Source: JAICXG01 sp036494545 | GTDB lineage: Bacteria > Verrucomicrobiota > Verrucomicrobiia > Chthoniobacterales > UBA10450 | NCBI GenBank assembly: GCA_036494545.1 | Contig: DASXOB010000007.1 | Coordinates: 124,001-188,000, forward strand | Direction of reading: 5' to 3' | DNA: 64,000 nt | In this document: in pieces, positions 51,222 through 59,806 of the stretch | Layout: each line of letters opens with the position of its first letter | How positions within the stretch are numbered: position 1 is the stretch's first letter | Translations under genes and position numbers: made by a program | Notes under the pieces: model-generated | The model's input: the letters and a program-made list of their open reading frames with translations, nothing else | What the model was told of the DNA's origin: nothing | Databases searched by the model: none

Positions 51222-53600
51222 ATGCAAAACAAGGTCACGACCCAAATCGGGTCCAAAGAAATCACCATTGAAACCGGCAAAATTGCCAAGCTTGCCGACG
51301 GCTCAGTTATTGTCAGTTGCGGCGAAACGATTGTTCTGACGAGCGCCGTTTCCGCCACCACCGTAAAGCCAGGGCAGGACTTCTTCCCACTCACGGTGGA
51401 TTACCGCGAGAAAGCGGCCGCGGTCGGCAAATTCCCCGGTGGTTACTTCAAGCGCGAAGGTCGGCCGACGGAAAAGGAAACGCTCACCTCGCGGATGACT
51501 GATCGGCCGCTCCGCCCGCTTTTTCCCTCTGGCTACTTTTACGACACGCAGATTATCTCGATTCTGCTCAGTGCCGACGGCGAAAATGATCCCGACATCC
51601 TGGCGCTCAATGGCGCTTCTGCCGCGCTTTGCGTCTCCGACATTCCCTTTAGTGGGCCGATCGGCGCGGTGCGTGTCGGTCGCGTGAACGGCGAATTTGT
51701 CGCCAATCCGACGCACAGCGAGCGGGTACAAAGCGATCTCGATTTGGTTTATGTCGGCACGGAAAACGACATCATCATGATCGAAGGCGCGGCTAATGAG
51801 CTGCCCGAAGAGGACTTTGTGCGTTCGCTTGAATTCGCGCACGGCCACGCCCGGGAAATGATCCGGATTCAGAAAGAGCTGGCGACTCAGGTTGGCAAGC
51901 CGAAGCGCGAGATGCCGCTCATGAAGGTGAATCCCGAGATGCTCGAGATCGCCGATCGCGTGGCGGGCGATCGCATTGAAGCTGCCCTTTATACCGAGGG
52001 CAAAGTTGCGCGCAGCAAAGCGGTCGACGGACTGCGCGAGGAAGTGCGGAACGCCGTCCTGGAGAAATTTGCCGAGGCGGAGCCGTTCGACATCAACCAG
52101 GCTTTTGATTACATCCAAAAGAAGTCGTTTCGCTCCAACATCCTCGATAAACAAAAGCGCGTTGACGGTCGCGGCTACGAGGACTTGCGTCCGATCAGCT
52201 GCGAGGTCGGTGTCCTGCCGCGCGCGCACGGTTCGGCGATCTTCCAACGCGGCGAGACCCAGGCTTTGGCGCTCGCAACTTTGGCTCCGATCGAAGAAGC
52301 GCAAATGATCGACGCTTACGGTGGCGGCGAACAGTCGAAGCGCTTCATTTTGCACTACAATTTCCCGCCTTTTAGCGTCGGCGAGACTGGCCGTTTTGGA
52401 GGCGCCAGCCGGCGCGAGATCGGTCATGGTGCGCTCGCCGAGCGTTCGGTCGAGCCGGTTGTGCCTAACGAGGAAAGTTTTCGTTACGCCATCCGCGTCA
52501 CCAGCGAGGTGATGGAATCCAATGGCTCGACTTCGATGGCGAGCGTTTGTTCCGGCATGCTCGCGCTCATGGATGCGGGTGTTCCGGTGAAGACGCCCGT
52601 TGCCGGCATTTCCGTCGGTCTTGTCACAGAAAACGACGAGACAGGAAACCTGAAACGCTACAACCTCCTGACCGACATCATCGGCGCCGAAGATCACTTC
52701 GGTGACATGGATTTCAAACTTTGCGGAACGCGAACCGGCGTGACCGGCTTTCAGCTTGACCTGAAGTTGCCCGGCATCAGTCACAAAATCCTGAGCGAAG
52801 CAATTTATCGTGCCCGCGACGCGCGCGGCAAGATTCTCGACATTATGGCGGGCGCGCTGGCCGAGCCGCGGTCTGAGTTGAGCAAATACGCGCCGCGTAT
52901 TGAGACGATCAAGATTAATCCCGAAAAGATTGGAGCCCTCATCGGACCGGGCGGCAAGACCATCAAGGGCATCGTGGCCGAGACCGGCGCGGAGATCAAT
53001 ATCGAGGACGACGGCTCCGTGCACATCTACGCGACGAGTGGCGAATCGATGGCCCGTGCGAAGGAAATCATTGGCGGGATGACCAAAGAAATCGAAATCG
53101 GTGAGACCTACCACGGCCGCGTCGTCTCGATCAAAGAATTCGGTGCCTTCGTCGAAGTTTTCCCAGGGAAGGACGGCCTCGTCCATATCTCTGAGCTGGC
53201 CGACTTCCGCGTCCGTCGCGTGGAGGACGTGGCCAAAATTGGAGAGATGATTTGGGTGAAATGCATCGGGATCGATGACAAAGGCCGGGTGAAACTTTCA
53301 CGGAAAGCAGCGTTAAAAGAACGCGGCGAAGTGGAGACCGGCGCGCCGATGGGCGATGTCGAAAACGAAGAACATGGCGAGCGAGTGAGCGAGTACCGAT
53401 CCAGCGAAGGCGGTAGCGGCGGCCAGCGGCGGGACCGAGGCGATCGTCGTGGAGGTGGTGGTCGCGCGAGAGTTAGTCGTGGAAGAGATCATGAGCGTCG
53501 GCATGAAGGCACGCGCTCCAGCGCTCCTGTCGTCGGCGGCGAGCAACCTCCTTCCCACTCTTCTGAACCGCATCCCGACGACTACGAACCCTCGCGCTAA
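51222..53600 (+). CDS. pnp: Polyribonucleotide nucleotidyltransferase (PNPase)
   Basis: Phosphorolytic 3'-5' exoribonuclease of RNA turnover. The 792 residues have two RNase PH domains (about 10-230 and 325-545, the second with ESNGSTSMASVCSG), a helical linker, a KH domain (IGPGGKTIKGIVAETGAE, about 566-583) and an S1 domain (YHGRVVSIKEFGAFVEVFPG, about 628-647). The roughly 90-residue tail is unusual, rich in Arg, Gly, Ser and Glu (for example GGSGGQRRDRGDRRGGGG), and suggests extra RNA or protein binding. It lies downstream of rpsO with a hairpin leader. Confidence 0.96.
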   Translation: MQNKVTTQIGSKEITIETGKIAKLADGSVIVSCGETIVLTSAVSATTVKPGQDFFPLTVDYREKAAAVGKFPGGYFKREGRPTEKETLTSRMTDRPLRPLFPSGYFYDTQIISILLSADGENDPDILALNGASAALCVSDIPFSGPIGAVRVGRVNGEFVANPTHSERVQSDLDLVYVGTENDIIMIEGAANELPEEDFVRSLEFAHGHAREMIRIQKELATQVGKPKREMPLMKVNPEMLEIADRVAGDRIEAALYTEGKVARSKAVDGLREEVRNAVLEKFAEAEPFDINQAFDYIQKKSFRSNILDKQKRVDGRGYEDLRPISCEVGVLPRAHGSAIFQRGETQALALATLAPIEEAQMIDAYGGGEQSKRFILHYNFPPFSVGETGRFGGASRREIGHGALAERSVEPVVPNEESFRYAIRVTSEVMESNGSTSMASVCSGMLALMDAGVPVKTPVAGISVGLVTENDETGNLKRYNLLTDIIGAEDHFGDMDFKLCGTRTGVTGFQLDLKLPGISHKILSEAIYRARDARGKILDIMAGALAEPRSELSKYAPRIETIKINPEKIGALIGPGGKTIKGIVAETGAEINIEDDGSVHIYATSGESMARAKEIIGGMTKEIEIGETYHGRVVSIKEFGAFVEVFPGKDGLVHISELADFRVRRVEDVAKIGEMIWVKCIGIDDKGRVKLSRKAALKERGEVETGAPMGDVENEEHGERVSEYRSSEGGSGGQRRDRGDRRGGGGRARVSRGRDHERRHEGTRSSAPVVGGEQPPSHSSEPHPDDYEPSR

Positions 53601-53778
53601 GATTTTGTCGCGTCTGGATGCGTTGTAGTCGGGACGATATTTCCTTCCCGCAGCTAGTCCGTTCCTCCATGACCAAACCTGTATCTCACGATTAGAGGGA
53701 TGCAGGCGGCCAATGAATCAATTTCTTGCTCGCACCAACCAAAGAGTTGCCGGATGGAAAAGCGTGCCGGGAAGATCG

Positions 53779-54675
53779 ATGAATCGCTTTCTGCTCATCG
53801 CGTTTCTCCTCTTCGCAACTTCATCGGCAAGAGCAACACGTTTGGAGGTCGGCGGCGGCAAGATTGACGTCAATTTTTCGGCTGGCGCTTCCGCCGATTT
53901 TGAGGCCCGGGTGATTTCCTGGGTCAAGAGTGCGGCGGAGGCGGTGACGAAATACTTCGGTCGTTATCCGGTCTCGCGCGTCGTGGTGAATGTTGATCTC
54001 AACGCGGGCGATCGAATCGGTTCGGGCCGAACCTTTGGCAACCGCGAAGGCGGCTTCATCACCATCCACGTTGGCCGTGCCACCAGCGAGGCGCACTTTT
54101 ATTCCGACTGGATGCTGACGCACGAAATGGTCCACCTCGCGTTTCCAAGCGTAGCCGAGGAGCATCACTGGGCTGAGGAAGGTTTGGCGACATATGTCGA
54201 GCCAATCGCGCGCGTTATGATCGGCAACCTGCGGGCCGAACAAGTCTGGTCTGATGTGCTGCGCGATCTTTCCCAGGGTTTGCCTGACGACGGCGATCGC
54301 GGGCTCGACTTCACTCACACATGGGGACGTACTTACTGGGGCGGAGCGCTCTTTTATTTTCTGGCAGATATCGAAATTCATCGACGCACGGCGAACACAA
54401 AAGGCTTGCGCGACGCCTTGCACGCTATTCTAGAGGCCGGCGGTTCCATCTCAGACGATTGGGAATTGGAGCGCGCGTTCCGCGTCGGCGATGCGGCGAC
54501 AAAGACGACGGTTTTACAGGATCTCTACGCGCAGATGCGGGCCGCGCCGCATCCGGTCAATCTTGATGAGCTTTGGCGGAAGCTGGGAGTCAAACGGAAT
54601 GGCAGCACGGTCGTTTTGCAAAAGGACGCGCCGCTGGCTGCAGTGCGTCGAGCAATGATTCCCGAAACGGAATAA
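53779..54675 (+). CDS. Exported gluzincin-type metalloprotease-like protein
   Basis: Start 53779 is preferred: GGGA lies about 9 bp upstream, and a signal peptide follows directly (MNRFLLIAFLLFATSSARA). The zinc site is LTHEMVHLAF followed after about 12 residues by HHWAEEGLATYVEP, the HExxH...E layout of peptidase-MA-like gluzincins. The C-terminal third is helical with no recognised domain. The substrate is unknown. It is convergent with the MFS gene, and an exact dispersed 9-mer (54703-54711) lies at that junction. Confidence 0.75.
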   Translation: MNRFLLIAFLLFATSSARATRLEVGGGKIDVNFSAGASADFEARVISWVKSAAEAVTKYFGRYPVSRVVVNVDLNAGDRIGSGRTFGNREGGFITIHVGRATSEAHFYSDWMLTHEMVHLAFPSVAEEHHWAEEGLATYVEPIARVMIGNLRAEQVWSDVLRDLSQGLPDDGDRGLDFTHTWGRTYWGGALFYFLADIEIHRRTANTKGLRDALHAILEAGGSISDDWELERAFRVGDAATKTTVLQDLYAQMRAAPHPVNLDELWRKLGVKRNGSTVVLQKDAPLAAVRRAMIPETE

Positions 54676-54705
54676 AGTGCGCCGATGGAAGCGGACGATT
54701 GTTCG

Positions 54706-55938
54706 TTAGGCGCGCTCTCTCAAATCAGGCAAGAAGGCCGTTAGCAATCCGATGAGCGGAAGGAAAGAGCAGACTTGGAAGACGTATTCAATGCTTGTGT
54801 AATCGGCCAGTTTCCCCAGAACCGCGGACCCGATGCCGGCGATTCCAAAAGCGAGCCCGAAGAACAATCCCGCGATGAGCCCAAGTTTGCCCGGCACCAG
54901 CTCCTGCGCGTAAACCAGAATGGCGGAGAAAGCGGAAGCGAGGATAAGTCCGATGATCACCGTGAGCGTCCCGGTCCAGAAAAGATTGGCATGCGGGAGG
55001 GCGATCGTGAAAGGCGCGACGCCAAGGATTGAAACCCAAATGACCAGCTTGCGTCCGTAGCGATCGCCGATCGGGCCGCCGAGAATTGTGCCGAGCGCGA
55101 CAGCGAAAAGGAAAAGAAATAAGTGAAACTGCGCGCCCTGGACTGAAAGATGGAACTTCCAGATCAGGTAAAAGGTGTAGTAGTTCGTTAGGCTGGCGAG
55201 ATAGAAGTACTTGGAGAAAATCAGCAACCCCAGAATGGCCAGCGCGAACCAAACTCGGCGACCGAGCGGCCTCGTCGGCGGGGCGGGATTCTCTTGCCGG
55301 CGCCTGACTTCCGCGAGCTGTTGACCGTACCACCGGCCGACCCAGCTGAGAATGCCAATGCCGAGAAGCGCAATCAGCGCGAACCAAATGACGCTTCGCT
55401 GACCGTGCGGGACAACGATGAGCGCGGCAAGAAGCGGGCCTAACGAACTCCCGGCGTTCCCACCAACCTGGAAAAGCGATTGCGCGAAACCCGTCCGCCC
55501 GCCTGAAGCAAGGTAGGCGACACGTGAAGATTCCGGATGGAAAACCGAAGACCCCATTCCGACGAGGGCGGCGGCGCCCACTACCATTCCGTAGTGTGTG
55601 GCATGCGAGAGAAGAATCAGGCCGCCCAAGGTCAGTCCCATTCCCCAGGCGAGCGAGTAGGGTTGCGGGCGCCGATCGGTGAAAAGGCCGACAAAGGGTT
55701 GCAGAATCGAGGCAGTCATTTGGAACGCGAGCGTGATCAGGCCTACCTGCACAAAACTGAGGTGGAAGCTGGTCTTGAGCAGAGGATAAATCGCCGGGAT
55801 GAGCGATTGAATCGTGTCGTTGAGCAGGTGGGAAAAACTGATCGCGAAAAGAACGACGAGCACAGTTGATTTCGCGCCCACCTTCCCGGGGTGCGATTCG
55901 CTTTGGGTGAGATGTGTTTCGGTGATGCTCGATCCCAT
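54706..55938 (-). CDS. MFS transporter, Fsr (fosmidomycin resistance)-like
   Basis: The 410-residue protein has twelve hydrophobic segments. Family-typical motifs are FSHLLNDTIQSLIPAIYP, FVQVGLITLAFQMTASILQP, TDRRPQPYSLAWGM, and VGMGSSVFHPESSRVA with FAQSLFQVGGNAGSSLGP. These closely follow E. coli Fsr. The ATG at 55938 is chosen; the longer TTG start lacks support. The drug phenotype is inferred from the family only. Two dispersed words lie within the gene, plus one at its stop. Confidence 0.88.
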   Translation of the reverse strand: MGSSITETHLTQSESHPGKVGAKSTVLVVLFAISFSHLLNDTIQSLIPAIYPLLKTSFHLSFVQVGLITLAFQMTASILQPFVGLFTDRRPQPYSLAWGMGLTLGGLILLSHATHYGMVVGAAALVGMGSSVFHPESSRVAYLASGGRTGFAQSLFQVGGNAGSSLGPLLAALIVVPHGQRSVIWFALIALLGIGILSWVGRWYGQQLAEVRRRQENPAPPTRPLGRRVWFALAILGLLIFSKYFYLASLTNYYTFYLIWKFHLSVQGAQFHLFLFLFAVALGTILGGPIGDRYGRKLVIWVSILGVAPFTIALPHANLFWTGTLTVIIGLILASAFSAILVYAQELVPGKLGLIAGLFFGLAFGIAGIGSAVLGKLADYTSIEYVFQVCSFLPLIGLLTAFLPDLRERA

Positions 55939-56094
55939 GTGCGGCGGAAAGCTAGTCAGGTGCCGCGCGAGTGCGAATCGCAAGGTTTCGTTTTAAGCTC
56001 CTGCTTGAGTGCTTTGTTTAGTCCGGAAAATCAGCTCCGCCAAAAGGCGGGACACTGGATGACAGTCGCAGCCTCCAATGCCATTTTGGGCGCG

Positions 56095-56463
56095 ATGCGC
56101 GCACGCCTGACGAAGGACTTCAATTTCGAATCCGCCCAGACGCTGCCTTCCGCTCCCGAGGGGCACAAGTGTCGCCGGATGCACGGGCACAGCTTCAAAG
56201 TGGAAATTTCAGTCGAAGGTGAGGTCGATCCGTCGAGCGGGTGGGTTTACGATCACGCTGAGATCAGCGGAGCAATGAAGCCGCTCGTTAGGCAACTCGA
56301 TCATGCTTACCTGAATGAAGTTCCAGGTTTGGAAAATCCGACGATCGAGAACATGGCCGCCTGGTTTTGGGAAAAGCTCGCGCCACAACTGCCAGGTCTT
56401 TGCGAGATCGCGATCCACGAGACGCCCACGGCACGTTGTGTGTATTCCGGGCCAAGTCGTTAG
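56095..56463 (+). CDS. queD: 6-carboxytetrahydropterin synthase-like, altered zinc site
   Basis: QueD makes the pterin precursor of queuosine. From Met 56095 (MRARLTKDFNFESAQTLP) the protein has 122 residues and aligns by eye along its length with E. coli QueD: PEGHKCRRMHGHSF, GWVYDHAEISGAMK, LDHAYLNEVPGLENPT and HETPTARCVYSG. The zinc ligand that is His in the AAHRLP segment of E. coli is Gln15 here; H30, H32 and Cys26 remain. An alternative start is 56059. The stop TAG is itself part of an exact TCGTTAGGC (56457-56465). Confidence 0.85.
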   Translation: MRARLTKDFNFESAQTLPSAPEGHKCRRMHGHSFKVEISVEGEVDPSSGWVYDHAEISGAMKPLVRQLDHAYLNEVPGLENPTIENMAAWFWEKLAPQLPGLCEIAIHETPTARCVYSGPSR

Positions 56464-56497
56464 GCGAAGGCTTTTGCAACCTCGAAGCTCAGGCTTC

Positions 56498-57130
56498 TCA
56501 GTCTGACTTCCTTCCGACTCGTCCCAGGAAATCGTCGAACAACTCACCATATATCGTCCCGCGCTCGGGATGATATTGGACTGCGAGGCCAAACGGATGA
56601 TCGCGGAGCCGCATTTGTTCGATCACGTCATCCGTGGCGCACCAAGCCTCGACGACGCAGCCGTCGCCGAGTCGATCAATCGCCTGATGATGTGAACTAT
56701 TGACCTTCGCGAAACGATGGGAAGCCGATCGATCGTTACGCAGGGGCTGTACATCGTGCTCCTTTTGCTCGGGACGATTATGCCCGGAAATATCGAGCCG
56801 CAGCGTGCCACCGAGCGCAACGTTGAGCAGTTGCATACCTTTACAAATTCCAAAAATCGGCAGGCCGCGCTCGAGCGCGATTTTCACTGCCGCAAACTCC
56901 CATTTGTCGCGCCGCAGGTTTGGCTTCTCCAGGATAGATGGGTCAGGCACCCGTTGATGAAGATATCGCCGGCCGATATCGGCGCCGCCGGTGAGAAGGA
57001 GCGCGTCCATGCGGTTAAGATCCGCCTGACGACGGGCCGCGTTTTGCACTTTGATCGCCGGATAGTCCCGAAAAAAAGGACGAAACCATGGCTCGTCGCG
57101 GCGGCGAATCCAGGTGGCGAGGTTAGGCAT
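56498..57130 (-). CDS. Class I glutamine-amidotransferase-like hydrolase (peptidase C26, PuuD-like)
   Basis: The 210-residue protein has MDALLLTGGADIG near residue 42, the nucleophile elbow FGICKGMQLLNVALGG with Cys at about 94, and the His-Glu pair in LAVQYHPERG. These are features of gamma-glutamyl-GABA hydrolases and related C26 peptidases. No polyamine-degradation genes lie nearby. The start MPNLATWIRRRDEP fits the family, which usually begins with a strand near P-x-(I/V)-x-x-x-x. Confidence 0.82.
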   Translation of the reverse strand: MPNLATWIRRRDEPWFRPFFRDYPAIKVQNAARRQADLNRMDALLLTGGADIGRRYLHQRVPDPSILEKPNLRRDKWEFAAVKIALERGLPIFGICKGMQLLNVALGGTLRLDISGHNRPEQKEHDVQPLRNDRSASHRFAKVNSSHHQAIDRLGDGCVVEAWCATDDVIEQMRLRDHPFGLAVQYHPERGTIYGELFDDFLGRVGRKSD

Positions 57131-57245
57131 CGGCGAACTTGCACTTTGACCTTGCCATGTAAAGCGCGCTCATCGTCCTACTTTGTGATTGACGCGTGCG
57201 TGGCGGAAGGAGTTTCTAAGTGACAAACCAAAACAAGGAGTTCCT

Positions 57246-57398
57246 ATGGCAGCCAAGGCAAAGAAAACCGTTCGCAAACAAACGTCCGGCATGCGCGATC
57301 TGAGCACACGAAAAGATCCTCGGGGCGGCGCGCAAAAGAAAGAAGGCCTGACGGGGCGCGGCAGCACAAACCTCTCCGGCAAGCGCGGTCTTACGTAA
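57246..57398 (+). CDS. Small basic protein
   Basis: A 50-residue protein with a strong AAGGAG 6 bp before the ATG at 57246. It is rich in Lys, Arg, Gly and Thr (AKAKKTVRKQTSGMRDLSTR, then KDPRGGAQKK and GRGSTNLSGKRG), without a hydrophobic core. It may bind nucleic acid or be disordered. No family was recognised. A hairpin follows, and an exact dispersed 9-mer lies 2 bp after the stop. Confidence 0.6.
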   Translation: MAAKAKKTVRKQTSGMRDLSTRKDPRGGAQKKEGLTGRGSTNLSGKRGLT

Positions 57399-57422
57399 CG
57401 CCTAACGAAAGCGACAGGGACT

Positions 57423-57446
57423 CGCTGGAGCGGGGCGCTTCCAGCG
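57423..57446 (+). terminator. Terminator-like hairpin after the small basic gene
   Basis: CGCTGGAGCG pairs with CGCTTCCAGCG with one bulged base around a short G-rich loop, 24 bp after the stop. No T-run follows, so factor-dependent or simple mRNA-end protection is possible. Confidence 0.45.
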
Positions 57447-57524
57447 TGCAAACCTATCGCTGATTGATTGCAAGGGTGGCGTGCCAACGTGCGCGGCGCG
57501 TACTTCCCGCTATCGTGACGATGC

Positions 57525-58475
57525 ATGCAGGTCACGGACGTAGCCGCACCCGCCCTTGAGATAAGCGATCTGACTCATCGCTATGGTGAACGCGTCGCGC
57601 TCGATCACGTTTCCCTCCAGGTCATGTCGCGCGAAATTTTCGGTCTTCTCGGGCCAAACGGTGGCGGCAAGACCACGCTTTTTCGCATTCTCTCTACACT
57701 CGTTAGGCCAACAAGCGGCTCGGCTTCAATTCTTGGACTCGATTTGTTGCGCGACACCGGTGCGCTGCGTTCCCGACTTGGAGTTGTCTTTCAAGCGCCC
57801 AGTCTCGACAAGAAGTTGAAGGTCCACGAAAACCTTAGCCATCAGGGCCGTCTTTACGGCATGGCCGGCGCAGTGCTGCGCGAGCGAATCGAACATCTCC
57901 TCATCGAGTTCAACCTGCGCGATCGCCGCGACGATCTTGTCGAAACGCTCTCCGGCGGTTTGCAACGCAGAGTCGAAATCGCAAAAAGCCTCCTCCATTC
58001 CCCCGAGCTGCTCCTGCTCGACGAACCTTCCACCGGACTCGATCCCGGTGCGCGGATCGATCTTTGGCAAACTCTCTATCGTCTGCGCGATCAAAAAGCC
58101 GTAAGCATTCTTCTCACCACTCACCTCATGGAGGAAGCCGAGCGCTGCGACCGGGTGGCAATCATCGATCACGGCAGGATCGTGGCCTCGGGCGCGCCCG
58201 AACAACTGCGGGCGGAAATTGGAGGCGACGTAATCAGCGCACGTTCCCGGGATGCGACGTCGTTAGGCGAAAAGATCGCGCGCTCGTTAGGTGTGGAAGT
58301 CAATGTCCTGAACGATGAAGTGCGGATCGAACAACCGGAAGGCTCCACTTTTATAACCCGTCTGGTGGAAACGTTTCCGGGCGAGATCCACTCGGTCACT
58401 CTGGCTAAGCCAACTTTGGAAGATGTCTTCATCGCCAGGACCGGACGACGACTAAGCGAAGGGGAGAAAGGGTAG
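57525..58475 (+). CDS. ABC transporter ATP-binding protein, DrrA-like
   Basis: The 316-residue ATPase has Walker A LGPNGGGKTTL (about 42-52), Q-loop FQAPSLDKKL, signature LSGGLQRRVEIAKSL and Walker B LLLLDEPSTGLDPG. TTHLMEEAERC holds the H-loop, and a C-terminal extension (about 235-316) typical of DrrA/NodI-type exporters follows. Such ATPases normally pair with an ABC-2 permease. None follows here, and the next gene is convergent, so the partner must be elsewhere. Dispersed words lie at 57700 and 58260, with a near-copy at 58284. Confidence 0.88.
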   Translation: MQVTDVAAPALEISDLTHRYGERVALDHVSLQVMSREIFGLLGPNGGGKTTLFRILSTLVRPTSGSASILGLDLLRDTGALRSRLGVVFQAPSLDKKLKVHENLSHQGRLYGMAGAVLRERIEHLLIEFNLRDRRDDLVETLSGGLQRRVEIAKSLLHSPELLLLDEPSTGLDPGARIDLWQTLYRLRDQKAVSILLTTHLMEEAERCDRVAIIDHGRIVASGAPEQLRAEIGGDVISARSRDATSLGEKIARSLGVEVNVLNDEVRIEQPEGSTFITRLVETFPGEIHSVTLAKPTLEDVFIARTGRRLSEGEKG

Positions 58476-58485
58476 CCGAAGGTCG

Positions 58486-59766
58486 TTACTCAGTCCGCTT
58501 TTTCGTAAGCGCCACCTGTTTTCTGCCTAACCAGATACTCAGTGCGCACCAGCCGACCGCGATAGGAACGGCAACCAAACTGATGCTCGAAAGCCCCAAT
58601 CCGAGCGCGTGCAGACCGCCATAGGACCAGGCCCCGATCTGGTCTCCGGTGCGATATCCCAAGGTGTCGGTTACCCCCTTCACCTTATACTTATCTTCCC
58701 GGCGCAGAACGGTGAAGAGAATCTCCCGCGAAGGACGCAGTAACGCGTACGCAGTCGCGCGACGTGCAACTTGAAAAATGGCCAATAAGGCCAGGCTCGG
58801 CGCAATGCCCATCGCGGCGAAACCGACCGTGCTCAAGAGTGGCATCGCGACGAGCGTGACTCCGACGCCAAACCATTTGAGAAGTCGGCCAGTAAAAAAG
58901 ATTTGGATCACGACCGTGATGCTGTTGACCCAGATTTCGAGATTGGCCAGAAAGACGGTCCGTTCTGCACTGCTTCTCAGGGCTTCGCGCGCAAGATCAG
59001 ATTGTTGAAAATAGGCCCAGGTAGACGTGATCGTGTAGAGGAGCATCGAGCCGGCCAGTCCCAAAAGGTAAGGCGAACGGCCAATGTGAGTGATGCCCGA
59101 CCACACGGATCCGCCGATCGGTTCCTCGTGTGTCCGAGGTGTCTCCTGGTGAGTCGCAAAGCTGCTCGGAAAGAACCGAACCAGAGAACCGGCAATGGCG
59201 AACATGATGGCGGACACCGCGAGTAGATTCGCCGGTCCGATCTCACCTACATAGTGCTTAGTTAGGTAGGCCCCGAGAATCGCGCCAAGCGATCCACCGA
59301 CGGCAATAAAGCCATAGAGACGCTTGCCTTGTTCGACCGTAAACAGGTCGGTCATGAAGGCCCAAAAGATCGCGGTATTAAAAAGATTGAAGACACTGAC
59401 CCAAACGTAGAGGGCCCGGCCAATCCAGACTTGTTCTTCAGGGGGAGAACTGCGCATCAGGAAAAAGAAAAGTGCGAGATTGAAAATGAAAAATCCATAG
59501 GCCAGAGGGATAAACTTTCGGCGCGACATGCGGGCCACAATTGCGGCAAAGAGGACATTGGCGACCAACATTGCCGCCAGGGTGGCAGTAAACATCCAGG
59601 GCAACGTTTCCAGCCGGTTGCTGGCCGCGATGCTGTCCCGGATCGGGCGCATGATGTAGTAGCCGGTTAGGATCAGAAAATGAAACCCAAACCCGAGCCA
59701 GAGGGCTCGCAGTTCGTTAGGCCGCACATCGACCATTTTGCGGAAAAGCGGGAGCGCGCGATTCAT
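58486..59766 (-). CDS. ADP/ATP-carrier-like (NTP transporter-like) membrane protein
   Basis: The 426-residue protein has about eleven or twelve hydrophobic segments and begins VRPNELRALWLGFGFHFLILTG, then YYIMRPIRDSIAAS. The pattern YYxxRPxRD is shared with bacterial proteins related to the ATP/ADP translocases of Chlamydiae and plastids. In free-living bacteria these homologues are MFS-like, and nucleotide exchange is not shown. It is convergent with the ABC ATPase (10 bp). One exact dispersed word lies at 59714. Confidence 0.78.
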   Translation of the reverse strand: MNRALPLFRKMVDVRPNELRALWLGFGFHFLILTGYYIMRPIRDSIAASNRLETLPWMFTATLAAMLVANVLFAAIVARMSRRKFIPLAYGFFIFNLALFFFLMRSSPPEEQVWIGRALYVWVSVFNLFNTAIFWAFMTDLFTVEQGKRLYGFIAVGGSLGAILGAYLTKHYVGEIGPANLLAVSAIMFAIAGSLVRFFPSSFATHQETPRTHEEPIGGSVWSGITHIGRSPYLLGLAGSMLLYTITSTWAYFQQSDLAREALRSSAERTVFLANLEIWVNSITVVIQIFFTGRLLKWFGVGVTLVAMPLLSTVGFAAMGIAPSLALLAIFQVARRATAYALLRPSREILFTVLRREDKYKVKGVTDTLGYRTGDQIGAWSYGGLHALGLGLSSISLVAVPIAVGWCALSIWLGRKQVALTKKRTE

Positions 59767-59806
59767 GACTCAGAGGTCGGGCTTCCCGACTGACTAAGCC
59801 AAAAGG

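Noticed and set aside
51303..53186. 627-codon open frame on the minus strand across pnp
   Set aside because: It lies entirely antisense to an unmistakable PNPase. The translation is low in recognisable motifs and reflects GC-rich codon bias of the sense strand.
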